A DNA stretch of 64,000 bases from Clostridia bacterium (GTDB taxonomy: Bacteria > Bacillota > Clostridia > Christensenellales > Aristaeellaceae). The position numbers and the translations under genes are program-made. The first letter of the stretch is position 1; each line of letters begins with the position of its first letter. The stretch lies in assembly GCA_017428385.1 (NCBI GenBank), contig JAFRQX010000046.1, positions 62,001 through 126,000 on the forward strand, given 5' to 3'. This document shows positions 50,241 through 58,586 of the stretch, one piece after another. The notes under the pieces are model-generated. The model ran no database searches, was not told the DNA's origin, and saw only the letters and a list, made by a program, of their open reading frames with translations.

Positions 50241-50723
50241 TCAGGATTCATTGACCAGCTTGCCGGTCATATGCTCCGGGACCAGTTCCAGAAAGCTGGC
50301 CCGGGGAAGGGCGTTGACAAGTTCATTCTGCAAATAGGCTTCATCATCTGTAAATTTTCTGCACAGGTTAACGGCGATTTTCCGTCTCAGTGCGTCATCC
50401 TGTTCATCCACAATGTGCATCCGTCCGAAGATGATCACGCTGCGGATGTTCAGGGCCCAGTCGCCTTCCTTCCGGAAGCCCTCGTCACAGACACAGAAAC
50501 TGACCTTGTCATGCTTCCGGACCGCATCCAGTTTATGACCGGTTTTCGCACAGTGGAAGTAGAGCCTGCCGTTTTCTTCGCAGTACCAGTAATCCATCGG
50601 GATACCATAGGGATAGTCATCATCACCCAGCATGGAAAGGACACCGCGGGGCTGCTCTTTCAGGATCTGAATGCACTCCGCTTCGGGAATCTGCTGTTTG
50701 AACCGTCTCATTTCCCTGAACAT
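50241..50723 (-). CDS. Pyridoxamine 5'-phosphate oxidase-like flavoprotein (NimA type)
   Basis: 160 aa split beta-barrel. Starts MRRFKQQIPEAECIQILKEQ, then RGVLSMLGDDDYPYGIPMDYWY, LYFHCAKTGHKLDAVRKHDKVSF, the pattern of the NimA/B 5-nitroimidazole reductase-like family, which bind FMN or heme. Nitroimidazole resistance is possible but not shown. Weak GAGG-like RBS. Stands in a minus-strand run with the MBL gene upstream (37 nt gap). Confidence 0.88.
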   Translation of the reverse strand: MFREMRRFKQQIPEAECIQILKEQPRGVLSMLGDDDYPYGIPMDYWYCEENGRLYFHCAKTGHKLDAVRKHDKVSFCVCDEGFRKEGDWALNIRSVIIFGRMHIVDEQDDALRRKIAVNLCRKFTDDEAYLQNELVNALPRASFLELVPEHMTGKLVNES

Positions 50724-50760
50724 TGTCTGATCCTCCCTGTGTAAGTTTAGCAGGCGGATT

Positions 50761-51474
50761 TTATTTTAACGGATAAAGCCTGACCTGATCCAGATACGCT
50801 TTGTTCTTTTTCAGATCTGCTGCAGGAAATGACTTTCCGTGACCGGGATAAATCCTCTTTGCTCCGGACTGCAGGAGCTTTTCCCAGGACTGGCTGAACT
50901 GAAGCAGATCCTCTATCCAGATGATAACCCGTTTCCGGCTGGGGAAGCCGTTCATGGCTGCGTCTCCGCAAAAAACAGTATCTTCCATCAGCAGGGAAAT
51001 ATGATCCGCCGTATGCCCGGGCGTTTCCACAACCTGAAAAGGAAGATTCATGGCCCGGAATGCTTCCGAATCAGTCGTGACCAGGCGGTCAAGATACTCT
51101 CCATTAATCGAAGGATACCGGTGTTCGCCTTTGCCGAGAAAGGCCAGGACCTGACAGAAACACCAGGCCAGGCGGCCGGAGCAGCCGCCGGTGAAGGAGT
51201 TCTGCCCTTTCTTCAGGCCTTCGACTGCCTTTGGATGCAGGATGACCTTTGCCGGAGTGACAGCGAGAACATCATTCAGGAATCCTGCATGATCATCATG
51301 GGCATGGGTTAAAAAGACCGTCTTGATTTCGTCCGGCCGGATCCCGTTTTTCTTCAGCTTTCGCTGAAACCGGCGAAAGCCTTTTTCATAACCTGTATCA
51401 ATCAGGATATATCCATTTTCTCCGGGGATGAGCCAGTTGTTGACTGCCCGATTTCCCAGATTAAGAATCCTCAT
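50761..51474 (-). CDS. Metallo-beta-lactamase fold hydrolase
   Basis: 237 aa. Metal motif THAHDDHAG (~57-65: H-x-H-x-D-H), VVETPGHTADHISL, CGDAAM (Asp) and YPGHGKSF (final His). Typical glyoxalase-II/lactonase-like MBL; substrate unknown. No signal peptide. ATG at 51474; the upstream bases lack a strong AGGAGG. First gene of a small minus-strand group with the NimA-like gene. Confidence 0.88.
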   Translation of the reverse strand: MRILNLGNRAVNNWLIPGENGYILIDTGYEKGFRRFQRKLKKNGIRPDEIKTVFLTHAHDDHAGFLNDVLAVTPAKVILHPKAVEGLKKGQNSFTGGCSGRLAWCFCQVLAFLGKGEHRYPSINGEYLDRLVTTDSEAFRAMNLPFQVVETPGHTADHISLLMEDTVFCGDAAMNGFPSRKRVIIWIEDLLQFSQSWEKLLQSGAKRIYPGHGKSFPAADLKKNKAYLDQVRLYPLK

Positions 51475-51515
51475 TTGTTACTATCCTTTTGAAATCAATC
51501 TTTTCCGATCATGAT

Positions 51516-51938
51516 TTACAGCTGTTTCTTCAGGAAATACTTATTCAGTTTCGGATCCTTGCTTTCCCGGATAAACTCAACGGTATATCCCAGCTTTTTA
51601 TAGAACTCCGGAGCCTGGAAGCCAAAGGTTGTGAGGGTGATGACATCATATCCTTTTCCTTTATAGGCGTTTTCCACAGCCCGGACCAGCCGGCTTCCCA
51701 GGCCGGTGCCCCGGTACTGTTCATCCACGATCAGGTCGTCGATATGCACTTCGTTATAGTACGCACGGCCGGTAATGACGCCGGCGATCTTTCCTTCGCT
51801 GGTTTCCGCGGCAAAACAAAAACCGTCATAGTTCAGGACTACGTTATTCTGTTCTCCGTACCGGGTAAATCCTTCATGAATAAAATCCCCGACTCGGGGA
51901 TCTTCTTCATCGATTCTTCTGATGATTGATTCAGCCAT
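51516..51938 (-). CDS. GNAT family N-acetyltransferase
   Basis: 140 aa. DDLIVDEQYRGTGLGSRLVRAVENA is motif A (Y-R-G-T-G-L-G), with FGFQAPEFYKKLGYTVEF at the C-terminus. Compact GNAT with a short N-terminal EDPRVGDFIHEGFTRYGEQ segment. GGAG RBS. Third of three GNAT genes in tandem on the minus strand, 18 nt after the previous one. Confidence 0.88.
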   Translation of the reverse strand: MAESIIRRIDEEDPRVGDFIHEGFTRYGEQNNVVLNYDGFCFAAETSEGKIAGVITGRAYYNEVHIDDLIVDEQYRGTGLGSRLVRAVENAYKGKGYDVITLTTFGFQAPEFYKKLGYTVEFIRESKDPKLNKYFLKKQL

Positions 51939-51956
51939 TAACGTTATTCTCCTTCT

Positions 51957-52418
51957 TTAAATCCGTTTAAACAACCTGGCATTCCAGAAATTCATATCCA
52001 GTTCATCAAGATAGAAGTGGAGGATCGCTTTCCAGTTTTTTGTCGCCGTGCTGAGCATCAGGTAGTCCACTTCTCCCCGGACTGTGTTTTCCACATAATC
52101 AAACAGCTTTCTCCCGATGCCCTGATTCCGGTATTCGGGCCGCACATAAAGCTCTTCAATTTCAAAACAGGGCGTGCCGTCCGGCATGATGGAAGAGGAT
52201 TCTTTGGATTTTTCTGCATACCCGAACAGATAACCGATCACGGCGTCGCCGTCATATGCAAGGAAAATCCGGTTTCCATCGATGTCGGATTTTTCGTTCT
52301 TCCGATAACCATGACAGCTGTTTTCTTTTTCCCAGTCCTCAGACATGCGGATGAGTTTATCCAGGACTTCTTCGGTAAGGTCTGTTTCCACTATACGGAT
52401 ATCCTGGTTCATTTCCAT
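51957..52418 (-). CDS. GNAT family N-acetyltransferase
   Basis: 153 aa. Acceptor region SHGYRKNEKSDIDGNRIFLA-like N-terminus; motif A EELYVRPEYRNQGIGRKLFDYVEN (R-N-Q-G-I-G) and a C-terminal LHFYLDELDMNFWNARLFKRI. Aminoglycoside or protein acetyltransferase-like; substrate unknown. AGGGAGAAATAAGTC precedes the ATG; a second ATG two codons in is possible. Confidence 0.88.
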   Translation of the reverse strand: MEMNQDIRIVETDLTEEVLDKLIRMSEDWEKENSCHGYRKNEKSDIDGNRIFLAYDGDAVIGYLFGYAEKSKESSSIMPDGTPCFEIEELYVRPEYRNQGIGRKLFDYVENTVRGEVDYLMLSTATKNWKAILHFYLDELDMNFWNARLFKRI

Positions 52419-52436
52419 TGACTTATTTCTCCCTGC

Positions 52437-52922
52437 TTATTCTTCCGGATAACGGAGGTAATAACAGTCATTGCCCTCCATATAATCTGTCTTTTTAAAT
52501 CCGTGCTTTTCATAGAACGCGGCGGCCCGATCATTATCTTTATGGCAGCCCATGACGATGGGCCTGACGCCAAAGTCCTGATACACCCGGGTGATGGTTC
52601 CTTCCAGCGCGAGTCCACCTATTCCTTTGCTGCGGAAGTTTTTGTCGATGACAAAGCCCATCAGGCGGTAGAACGGTTCCTGCTGTACCTGCGGCGGATC
52701 CGTTTCCCAGGGAATGGCTTCACCCAGCAGGATCAGCCCGACATAAGAACCGTCGCACCGGATCAGGTAAGTGTGGCCGATGAGATCATGCTCGAAGCCG
52801 TAGTCATTGATTTCCATAATGGTGGAAGCGGTATCGACGAAACTTTCCGGAATATCATCCCGCTCAATTGCACAGGCAGCGCTGTAATTATCATGGGTAA
52901 GCTGTTCAAAGGTGATTTCCAT
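52437..52922 (-). CDS. GNAT family N-acetyltransferase
   Basis: 161 aa. MEITFEQLTHDNYSAACAIER N-terminus, motif A LMGFVIDKNFRSKGIGGLALE (R-S-K-G-I-G) and CHKDNDRAAAFYEKHGFKK. First of the three tandem GNATs. CAGG favours the ATG at 52922 over one at 52937, which has no ribosome site. The different acceptor halves of the three tandem enzymes suggest different substrates rather than recent duplication. Confidence 0.88.
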   Translation of the reverse strand: MEITFEQLTHDNYSAACAIERDDIPESFVDTASTIMEINDYGFEHDLIGHTYLIRCDGSYVGLILLGEAIPWETDPPQVQQEPFYRLMGFVIDKNFRSKGIGGLALEGTITRVYQDFGVRPIVMGCHKDNDRAAAFYEKHGFKKTDYMEGNDCYYLRYPEE

Positions 52923-52964
52923 ATTCTGTACCTGCATATGAATAATTAAAAATGTTCATCGGGC

Positions 52965-52973
52965 ATTATATCA
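52965..52973 (-). promoter_or_regulatory. Extended -10 promoter of the tandem GNAT operon
   Basis: Minus strand TGA-TATAAT (TATAAT at 52965-52970). No clear -35. Confidence 0.55.
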
Positions 52974-53101
52974 CAAGACCGGCTGAAGATGATAACAAAA
53001 ACGATAAAGGCTAAAGGTTATTTTAAGGTTCGCGTGCATAATGAGGCTGCCGGGAACATCCCGGACTCAATGACTTAATGAACAGACAGGAGACCAGAAG
53101 A

Positions 53102-54553
53102 ATGAAAAAACTTTCAGCTGTTTTGCTTGCTGTATTGATAGCGGTTTGCTCTGTCAACGCTTTTGCAGAAATGCCGCAGGGTGATCCGCCCGGAGAACCG
53201 CCGGAGGGATTCGGCGGCGGAACACCTCCCGGAACACCTCCCGGTGAACCTCCTGAAGGGTTTGAAGGGGGAAATCCTCCCGGAGATCCGCCGGGCGGCG
53301 GAGGCTTCGGCGGAGGGACACCTCCCGGAGGCGGCACCTCCTCCTTTGAATATGCCGCGGCAACAGAAATAACCGAACCAACAGAATCAGACGGGCAAGT
53401 CTATTCATCTGATACGGCGGACGAAAGTGCTCTGATGATTAATGCTGCCGGCACTGTAACCCTGAACGATATCACGGTAACAAAGACAGGAGATTCCGAC
53501 GGCGGAGACAACTGCAATTTCTATGGCCTGAACGCTGCTGTGCTGGTGATGGGCGGTTCCACCACCGCAATTACGGGAGGCAAGGTTGAAACCTCTGCAT
53601 CCGGAGCAAACGGCGTCTTCTGCTACGGCGGAAACGGAGGCCGGAACGGAGCGGACGGAGACGGTACCACCCTGTATATTTCCGGTACGACCATTACTAC
53701 CACCGGGGACGGCTCCGGCGGCATCATGACTACCGGCGGCGGAGTGACCTATGCGGAGAACCTGACTGTAACTACCTCCGGGCGATCCTCCGCAGCTATC
53801 CGGACAGACCGGGGCGGCGGAACAGTGACCGTGAATGGCGGCACCTATACGTCCAACGGACTGGGCTCTCCTGCGATCTATTCCACCGCGGCTATCACTG
53901 TCCGGGATGCGACGCTGGTCTCCAACCTTTCCGAGGGCGTATGTATTGAAGGAATGAATTCCATTACGCTGGAGAACTGCGACCTGACCGCGAACAATAC
54001 GCAGCGCAACGGACACGCTACCTTCCTGGACTCGATCATGATTTACCAGTCCATGAGCGGCGACGCGGACAGCGGCACCTCCGCCTTTACCATGACCGGA
54101 GGCAGCCTGACCAGCCTCAGTGGTCATATGTTCCACGTGACCAATACCCATGCAGTAATTACCCTGAACAGCGTCATCCTGAACAACGAAGGCAGCGATA
54201 TCCTGCTTTCCGTCTGCGATGACGGATGGAACGGAGCTTCTAACATTGCAGAACTGAATGCAGATGCGCAGAGCCTGACCGGGACGATCCTGGTCGGTGA
54301 AAATTCCACGCTGAAACTATCTCTGGCCAATGGTTCCGCCTTTGAGGGCAATATCAGCGGTGAAATCACGAACGCGGAGGGAACACAGGTTTCCACTGAA
54401 ACCGGAACGGTTTCTGTCTCCCTGGATGAGACCAGTACCTGGATCTTGACCGCAGATACGTATATCACTGAGTTTTCCGGAAATGCGGAGAACGTGATCG
54501 GCAACGGCTATACGCTTTATGTAAACGGCACGGCACTGGAAGGGATCCGGTGA
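53102..54553 (+). CDS. Secreted beta-helix protein with Pro/Gly-rich N-terminus
   Basis: 483 aa. Signal peptide MKKLSAVLLAVLIAVCSVNAFA. Residues ~25-80 are a low-complexity Pro-Gly-Glu tract (GDPPGEPPEGFGGG repeats). The rest is a right-handed parallel beta-helix: repeated N-G-G-T-x-T/S-x-x-G turns, for example TVNGGTYTSNGLGSPAIYS, ALMINAAGTVTLNDITVTKTG. Such proteins bind or cleave polysaccharides; no catalytic motif is visible. CAGGAGACC RBS. Strong terminator follows. Confidence 0.85.
   Translation: MKKLSAVLLAVLIAVCSVNAFAEMPQGDPPGEPPEGFGGGTPPGTPPGEPPEGFEGGNPPGDPPGGGGFGGGTPPGGGTSSFEYAAATEITEPTESDGQVYSSDTADESALMINAAGTVTLNDITVTKTGDSDGGDNCNFYGLNAAVLVMGGSTTAITGGKVETSASGANGVFCYGGNGGRNGADGDGTTLYISGTTITTTGDGSGGIMTTGGGVTYAENLTVTTSGRSSAAIRTDRGGGTVTVNGGTYTSNGLGSPAIYSTAAITVRDATLVSNLSEGVCIEGMNSITLENCDLTANNTQRNGHATFLDSIMIYQSMSGDADSGTSAFTMTGGSLTSLSGHMFHVTNTHAVITLNSVILNNEGSDILLSVCDDGWNGASNIAELNADAQSLTGTILVGENSTLKLSLANGSAFEGNISGEITNAEGTQVSTETGTVSVSLDETSTWILTADTYITEFSGNAENVIGNGYTLYVNGTALEGIR
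53179..53340 (+). repeat. Imperfect coding repeat for the Pro/Gly-rich tract
   Basis: Repeated GAACCTCCCGG / GGCGGAACACCTCCCGGA-like units encode PPGEPPEGFGGG and PPGDPPGGGGFGGG variants. The tract is prone to length change and may serve as an extended wall spacer. Confidence 0.6.
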
Positions 54554-54564
54554 GACAAAATAAT

Positions 54565-54605
54565 AACAAAAGCATCTCCTGTAATACGCGGGAGATGCTT
54601 TTGTT
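54565..54605 (+). terminator. Terminator after the beta-helix gene
   Basis: AACAAAAGCATCTCC / GGAGATGCTTTTGTT (perfect 15-bp stem, 54565-54579 with 54591-54605), loop TGTAATACGCG. Confidence 0.85.
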
Positions 54606-54620
54606 ACTGTCAGGGAATCG

Positions 54621-54646
54621 AAAAACACAATGCGCAGCGCATTGTG
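54621..54646 (-). terminator. Terminator of the SGNH hydrolase gene
   Basis: Minus strand CACAATGCGC / GCGCATTGTG (arms 54637-54646 and 54626-54635) followed by TTTTTCG. Confidence 0.8.
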
Positions 54647-54667
54647 CTTTATATGAGGAGGATAAGA

Positions 54668-55300
54668 TTATAAAGGAGACAGAAGCATCTGACTGACTTT
54701 CTGTATGAGTGCCGCTGCAAGACGCTCGTGACCTTCTGCGTTCAGATGCTCATCATCCACGGAAGAGGCCTGTGCGTAATCAGAGGCAGCCAGGAAGGCA
54801 TTTCCCCGTTTGGCAGCGATTTTTCCATAGACGTCCCTGAGCTGTGCATTGACCCTGATGGATTCCTGATCGAAGGCAGGGTCTTTTTCCGGCTTCCAGA
54901 CATCCGATCCCAGCAGAATCGGGGAAACTACCAGGATTTTTTCAGGCGGAACGAAGCCTTCAAACTGCCTGACGCACTGCTCCAGCCCGCAGCCAATCTG
55001 TTCCGGCACGGCCCGGAAAACCTTTTTGCAGTCATTTGTTCCAAGCATCAGAATAACGAGGCTGATGCCCTCTATGTCTTTATACCGGGGGATGGAATCA
55101 ATGCCCCGGCGCAGCGGGCGGCCCGGATCATCGAAGACGGTGGTTCTTCCGCACACACCGTCCTCCAGGATCCGGAAACCCAGCGGAAGAACAGCCTTTC
55201 GCAGGATACCCGTCCAGCGGACATACTCCGGGTATCTGTCCCAGGTTCCGGGAATCAGTCCCCAGGTGTTTGAATCTCCAAAGGCGAGTATCTGTTTCAT
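54668..55300 (-). CDS. SGNH-hydrolase esterase
   Basis: 210 aa. Block I AFGDSNTWG (catalytic Ser ~8), block III GTND (LMLGTNDCKKVF), and block V DDEHLNAEGH with the catalytic Asp/His pair. Similar to arylesterase/acetylxylan-esterase-like SGNH enzymes; no signal peptide. GGAGCCTTT before the ATG at 55300 supports this start over one five codons upstream. Single gene with its own terminator. Confidence 0.88.
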   Translation of the reverse strand: MKQILAFGDSNTWGLIPGTWDRYPEYVRWTGILRKAVLPLGFRILEDGVCGRTTVFDDPGRPLRRGIDSIPRYKDIEGISLVILMLGTNDCKKVFRAVPEQIGCGLEQCVRQFEGFVPPEKILVVSPILLGSDVWKPEKDPAFDQESIRVNAQLRDVYGKIAAKRGNAFLAASDYAQASSVDDEHLNAEGHERLAAALIQKVSQMLLSPL

Positions 55301-55324
55301 AAAGGCTCCATTCATCCGAAGACA

Positions 55325-55356
55325 GGGGACAGAAACAGTTCTGTCCCCGTTTTTTT
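55325..55356. terminator. Hairpin with plus-strand U-tract
   Basis: GGGGACAGAA / TTCTGTCCCC (55325-55334 with 55339-55348), loop ACAG, then GTTTTTTT on the plus strand. The genes on both sides are minus-strand, so the U-tract faces the wrong way for them; it may stop antisense transcription. Confidence 0.5.
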
Positions 55357-55373
55357 GAGTTTAGAGTTGCCGC

Positions 55374-56213
55374 TTATTCGGCCAGTCCGCCGCCTTCCAG
55401 CACCAGGCTGTCTTCATAGTCCAGACCGTAGGTGTCCACCAGGGTCGCTTCATAGTCCTTGTGGAAGAAGTTCTCGGCGGCCAGGGCTTTGATTTCATCA
55501 TTGATCCAGGTCAGCAGGGTTTCGTTGCCTTTGCTGACGGCGGGAGCAATGGTGTCCTGGCTGCCCAGGGAGGGAATACCGACGGTATATCCTTCGTTCT
55601 GCAGGGCGAAGGCGATGACTTCAGTGTTGTCATTGGCCCAGGCGACGGCATTGCCGTTTTCCAGAGCGTTCTTGGCATTGGCGTAAGTGTCGTACTTCTG
55701 CAGGGTGATTTCGGGATTGTTCTTGATCAGGTAGTCTTCGGCGGTGGTGCCGGAGATGACGATGACCTGGTCATCCGCGGTGATTTCGGACAGGTCCCTG
55801 ATGACGCGGCTGTCGGGAGAGACAACACCCAGTGCTACGTTCATGTAAGGCAGGGCGAAATCAACTTTTTCAGCGCGCTCAGGGGTTACGGTGAAGTTGG
55901 CCAGGACAATGTCCACTTTACCTGTTTCGAGATACTCGACACGGTTGGCAGCCTCGGTGGAAACATAATTGACGGTCACGCCGAGATCCTCACCGATGCG
56001 ACGGGCGAAATAGACGTCATATCCCTGGTATTCGCCATTTTCATCCACATAACCGAAGGGGTTCTTGTCGGAGAAGACGCCGATGTTGATGGTTCCGGAA
56101 GCCTTGATTTCATCCAGGGTACGGAAGACAGTATCAGCGGACGCGACAGCGACAAGGGAAAGGGTCAGAACGAGGGCAATCACGAGGGCGACGATATTAC
56201 GAACAGTTTTCAT
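55374..56213 (-). CDS. Polar amino acid ABC transporter substrate-binding protein (probable cystine/cysteine)
   Basis: 279 aa. Signal peptide VALVIALVLTLSLVAVASA; no lipobox Cys. Type II periplasmic-binding fold: INIGVFSDKNPFGYVDENGEYQGYDVYFARRI (~43-74), YLETGKVDIVLANFTVTPERAEKVDFALPY, ISGTTAEDYL. This pattern is that of amino acid binding proteins of the PAAT family; the FSDKNPFGYVDENGxxQGYDVYFA segment is one I associate with cysteine/cystine binding, but this is inference. Last gene of the four-gene minus-strand operon, 21 nt after the ATPase. Confidence 0.88.
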   Translation of the reverse strand: MKTVRNIVALVIALVLTLSLVAVASADTVFRTLDEIKASGTINIGVFSDKNPFGYVDENGEYQGYDVYFARRIGEDLGVTVNYVSTEAANRVEYLETGKVDIVLANFTVTPERAEKVDFALPYMNVALGVVSPDSRVIRDLSEITADDQVIVISGTTAEDYLIKNNPEITLQKYDTYANAKNALENGNAVAWANDNTEVIAFALQNEGYTVGIPSLGSQDTIAPAVSKGNETLLTWINDEIKALAAENFFHKDYEATLVDTYGLDYEDSLVLEGGGLAE

Positions 56214-56234
56214 GGGAATTCTCCTTTCGGGCTT

Positions 56235-56996
56235 TTAAGCCTCTGCTTTATTTTTTCTGTTGAATTCAAAAGACTGAAGGAACTTCTTTGCCTGTTCCGT
56301 TTTCGGGGAGGTAAAGAACTGCTCCGGGGTGCTTTCTTCCAGGATTCGCCGGTCTTCCAGAAGGATGATCCGGTCAGCAACCGCCCGGGCAAAAGACATT
56401 TCATGGGTTACGATCAGCATTGTTTTTCCCTGGTCTGCCAGGCTGACGATAACGTCCAGCACCTCCCGGACCATTTCCGGATCCAGTGCGGCGGTAACTT
56501 CATCAAAGAGCAGGATTTCAGGATGCATGATCAGGGCGCGGACAATCGCTACCCGCTGTTTCTGGCCGCCGGAGAGCTGCCGGGGATAACTGCCAGCCTT
56601 TTCCTTCAGGCCGACGCGATCCAGCAGCGCCAGCGCCTCTTCCCGGGCTTCCTCCCGGGAGCGTTTCTGCGCCTTCACCGGAGCAAGCAGGATATTATCC
56701 AACACGGTCAGGTGAGGGAACAGCTCATAGTTCTGGAACACCATACCGACTTTCCGGCGCATCTCCGGCAGGTTTTTACTGTCCTGCCGGATCGGTTCGC
56801 CCCGGAGCCGGATTTCTCCGCCCTGAATGGATTCCAGGGCGTTGATACATCGCAGGAGCGTGCTTTTTCCGCAGCCGCTGGAGCCGACGATGACGACCAC
56901 TTCTCCTTCACGGACATCCAGGGAAAGATCTTCCAGGATGGTCTGATCATCAAACCGCTTCGTCAGATGCGAGATGCTCAGTACTGTTTCCGCCAC
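56235..56996 (-). CDS. Polar amino acid ABC transporter ATPase
   Basis: 253 aa. Walker A GSSGCGKST (~33-41), Q-loop VFQNYELFPHLTVLDN, signature LSGGQKQRVAIVRAL, Walker B ILLFDEVTAALDPE, switch His THEMSFAR. PAAT-type (GlnQ/TcyC-like). GTG start at 56996 chosen because GGAGGTGAGCGC lies just upstream; a TTG 24 nt further up has none. Powers the two permeases. Confidence 0.93.
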   Translation of the reverse strand: MAETVLSISHLTKRFDDQTILEDLSLDVREGEVVVIVGSSGCGKSTLLRCINALESIQGGEIRLRGEPIRQDSKNLPEMRRKVGMVFQNYELFPHLTVLDNILLAPVKAQKRSREEAREEALALLDRVGLKEKAGSYPRQLSGGQKQRVAIVRALIMHPEILLFDEVTAALDPEMVREVLDVIVSLADQGKTMLIVTHEMSFARAVADRIILLEDRRILEESTPEQFFTSPKTEQAKKFLQSFEFNRKNKAEA

Positions 56997-57000
56997 GCGC

Positions 57001-57675
57001 TCACCTCCAGTGCTTTTCAAGTCTCTTAGCCGCCAGGCTCAGGAGCCGGCAGGCCAGGTAATACATCACAAAGATGGTCAGGTATACGCCGAACGCCGCG
57101 TTCGGACTTGCCTTCCGGTTTGCCTCAATAATCTGCTGGGCAACCTTCAGGATTTCCACCACACCGATGAGGGTCACCAGGCTGGTGGTCTTGATCATCC
57201 GGGTAATCAGGTTAATGGAAAGAGGAATCAGACGCCGTACTGCCTGGGGCAGGATGATCCAGCGGTAAACCTGCACCGGCTGCAGTCCCAGCGCTTCCGC
57301 ACTTTCCCGCTGGATGGCGGGAATGCTGCTGACCGCGCCGCGGACCAGGTCGCCCATCTCCGCTGTACCCCAAAGGGAAAAGACGATGACGGCGGCTGTT
57401 TCGCCGGATAGATTCCAGCCAAAGGCCCGGGTTGTTCCGAAATACATCAGGAACAGCAGGACCATCTGGGGCATGATGTGGATGATGCCCAGCCAGATCC
57501 GCAGGATTACGGAGGAAACGGAGTGCTTCCGACTGGCCAGGATTCCCAGAATGATACCAGCCGCAACGCTGATGCCGGCGGCAATCAGGCTGATGCGGAG
57601 GGCCACCCAGAGACCGCCCAGCAGCCGGACGAAGTTTTTTCCTTTCCAGAGGACTTCAAGTCCCAAATCCGGCAT
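57001..57675 (-). CDS. Polar amino acid ABC transporter permease 2
   Basis: 224 aa, about five membrane helices with the EAA loop GAVSSIPAIQRESAEALGLQPVQVYRWIILPQAVRRLIP. Forms a heteromer with permease 1, as in HisQM/GlnP-type importers. The gene begins 20 nt before the end of permease 1 and ends 5 nt before the ATPase GTG, so the three are translationally coupled. Confidence 0.92.
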   Translation of the reverse strand: MPDLGLEVLWKGKNFVRLLGGLWVALRISLIAAGISVAAGIILGILASRKHSVSSVILRIWLGIIHIMPQMVLLFLMYFGTTRAFGWNLSGETAAVIVFSLWGTAEMGDLVRGAVSSIPAIQRESAEALGLQPVQVYRWIILPQAVRRLIPLSINLITRMIKTTSLVTLIGVVEILKVAQQIIEANRKASPNAAFGVYLTIFVMYYLACRLLSLAAKRLEKHWR

Positions 57676-58315
57676 GCCGCAGCCTCCTTTCCCAGAAGGT
57701 CCCCAGCAGCGAGAGCGGCAGGAGGATCAGCAGATAAGCGCTTACCAGCAGGAAAAGGCTTTCCGTCGTCTGGTAATACAGGCCGATCTGATCCTTGGCG
57801 GTGAACATCAGGTCCATGAGGCTTACGGCAGAGAAAACGCTGGTCTCTTTCATGAGGAAAACCACGTTTGCCATGAAGGCCGGGACACTGATGGCCATGG
57901 CCTGGGGAAGGATCACATGGAGGAAGGTTTGCCAGCGTGTGAGTCCAAGACTCAATGCGCTTTCTTCCTGAATCCGGTCTACGGCTTCAATCCCGCTCCG
58001 GAAGGCTTCTGCCATATATCCGCCGCCGAGAAAAGCAAGGCCGATAATACCGCAGGCTTCCGGGTTGGTTTTGATGCCGATCTTCGGCAGGCCGTAGTAG
58101 ATAAAGAAGAGCTGTACCAGCAGCGGTGTATTCCGGCTCAGCTCCACATAGGCGGCGGTGATCCGGCGAAGCACCGGTACACGCCAGTGAAGCACGGCGG
58201 CGGAAAGAAGACCCACCAGGGCAGCGAGCAGGATGCCCGCTGTGCCTGTCCGCAGGGTGAGCCAGGCGGCTTTTCCATATAGCGGCAGGACTTTTCCGAT
58301 ATACGCCCAATCCAC
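57656..58315 (-). CDS. Polar amino acid ABC transporter permease 1
   Basis: 219 aa, five membrane helices; conserved LSRNTPLLVQLFFIYYGLP and the EAA loop SGIEAVDRIQEESALSLGLTRWQTFLHVILPQAMAISVPA. First structural gene of the operon behind a 265-nt leader with attenuation features. AAAGGAAG serves as RBS. Only one binding protein and one ATPase are present, making a complete importer. Confidence 0.92.
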   Translation of the reverse strand: MDWAYIGKVLPLYGKAAWLTLRTGTAGILLAALVGLLSAAVLHWRVPVLRRITAAYVELSRNTPLLVQLFFIYYGLPKIGIKTNPEACGIIGLAFLGGGYMAEAFRSGIEAVDRIQEESALSLGLTRWQTFLHVILPQAMAISVPAFMANVVFLMKETSVFSAVSLMDLMFTAKDQIGLYYQTTESLFLLVSAYLLILLPLSLLGTFWERRLRHAGFGT

Positions 58316-58351
58316 TGTGCTGCTTCTTCCTTTCTTTCCGGTACGGTAACC

Positions 58352-58486
58352 GGAGCTTTCAATGAAAAGCCCGGCAGCCGTTTACAAGCTCCCGGGCAGA
58401 TATGACTTCCGCGTGATCCTGAGGCGGATTATTCAGAGCGCAGACACATACATGCCGACGCCCCAGCCATAGTGCATGCCCGGGAG
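58352..58486 (-). promoter_or_regulatory. Candidate cysteine-responsive transcription attenuator
   Basis: Segment A (minus CTCCCGGGCA, 58477-58486) lies in the leader reading frame. Segment B (TGCCCGGGAG, 58389-58398) is its exact complement. B can instead pair with segment C (CCGGGC, 58369-58374) to make a terminator: GCCCGG-x-AGC / GCT-x-CCGGGC followed by TTTT (58365-58368). B's GGAGCTT also complements AAGCTCC at 58352-58358. A:B (antiterminator) and B:C (terminator) cannot coexist. Ribosome position on the leader, set by charged tRNA-Cys, could decide between them. Confidence 0.65.
58365..58397 (-). terminator. Attenuator terminator in the amino acid ABC leader
   Basis: Six G-C pairs (arms 58392-58397 and 58369-58374), a G-G mismatch, then AGC/GCT, loop of 9, TTTTCATT tract. 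Confidence 0.7.
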
Positions 58487-58539
58487 ATCAGCATTCGACA
58501 ACAGGTGCTCAGGATAATAATCTTCTTTTCCGTAAACAT
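58429..58539 (-). CDS. Cys-rich leader peptide of the amino acid ABC operon
   Basis: 36 codons from ATG at 58539, with AAAGGAGG eight nt upstream. It begins MFTEKKIIILSTCCRMLIS and holds five Cys: tandem TGT TGT at codons 13-14, then codons 22, 30 and 32. The tandem Cys codons lie 10 nt before segment A of the antiterminator, where a stalled ribosome would leave A free. Not similar to a known protein; a regulatory role is inferred. A second frame over the same bases (58433-58588) encodes a 51-residue peptide but its ATG lies in the -10 box. Confidence 0.6.
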   Translation of the reverse strand: MFTEKKIIILSTCCRMLISRACTMAGASACMCLRSE

Positions 58540-58586
58540 GTCCGCGCCTCCTTTCAGTTTCATAGGCTTCTGTGAAGCTTGAAGGC

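Noticed and set aside
55461..57029. 522-codon plus-strand frame opposite the amino acid ABC genes
   Set aside because: Antisense shadow; both ABC genes have correct motifs and ribosome sites.
58316..58580. T-box leader for the amino acid ABC operon
   Set aside because: The conserved T-box sequence is absent; control appears to rest on a leader peptide and two competing helices.
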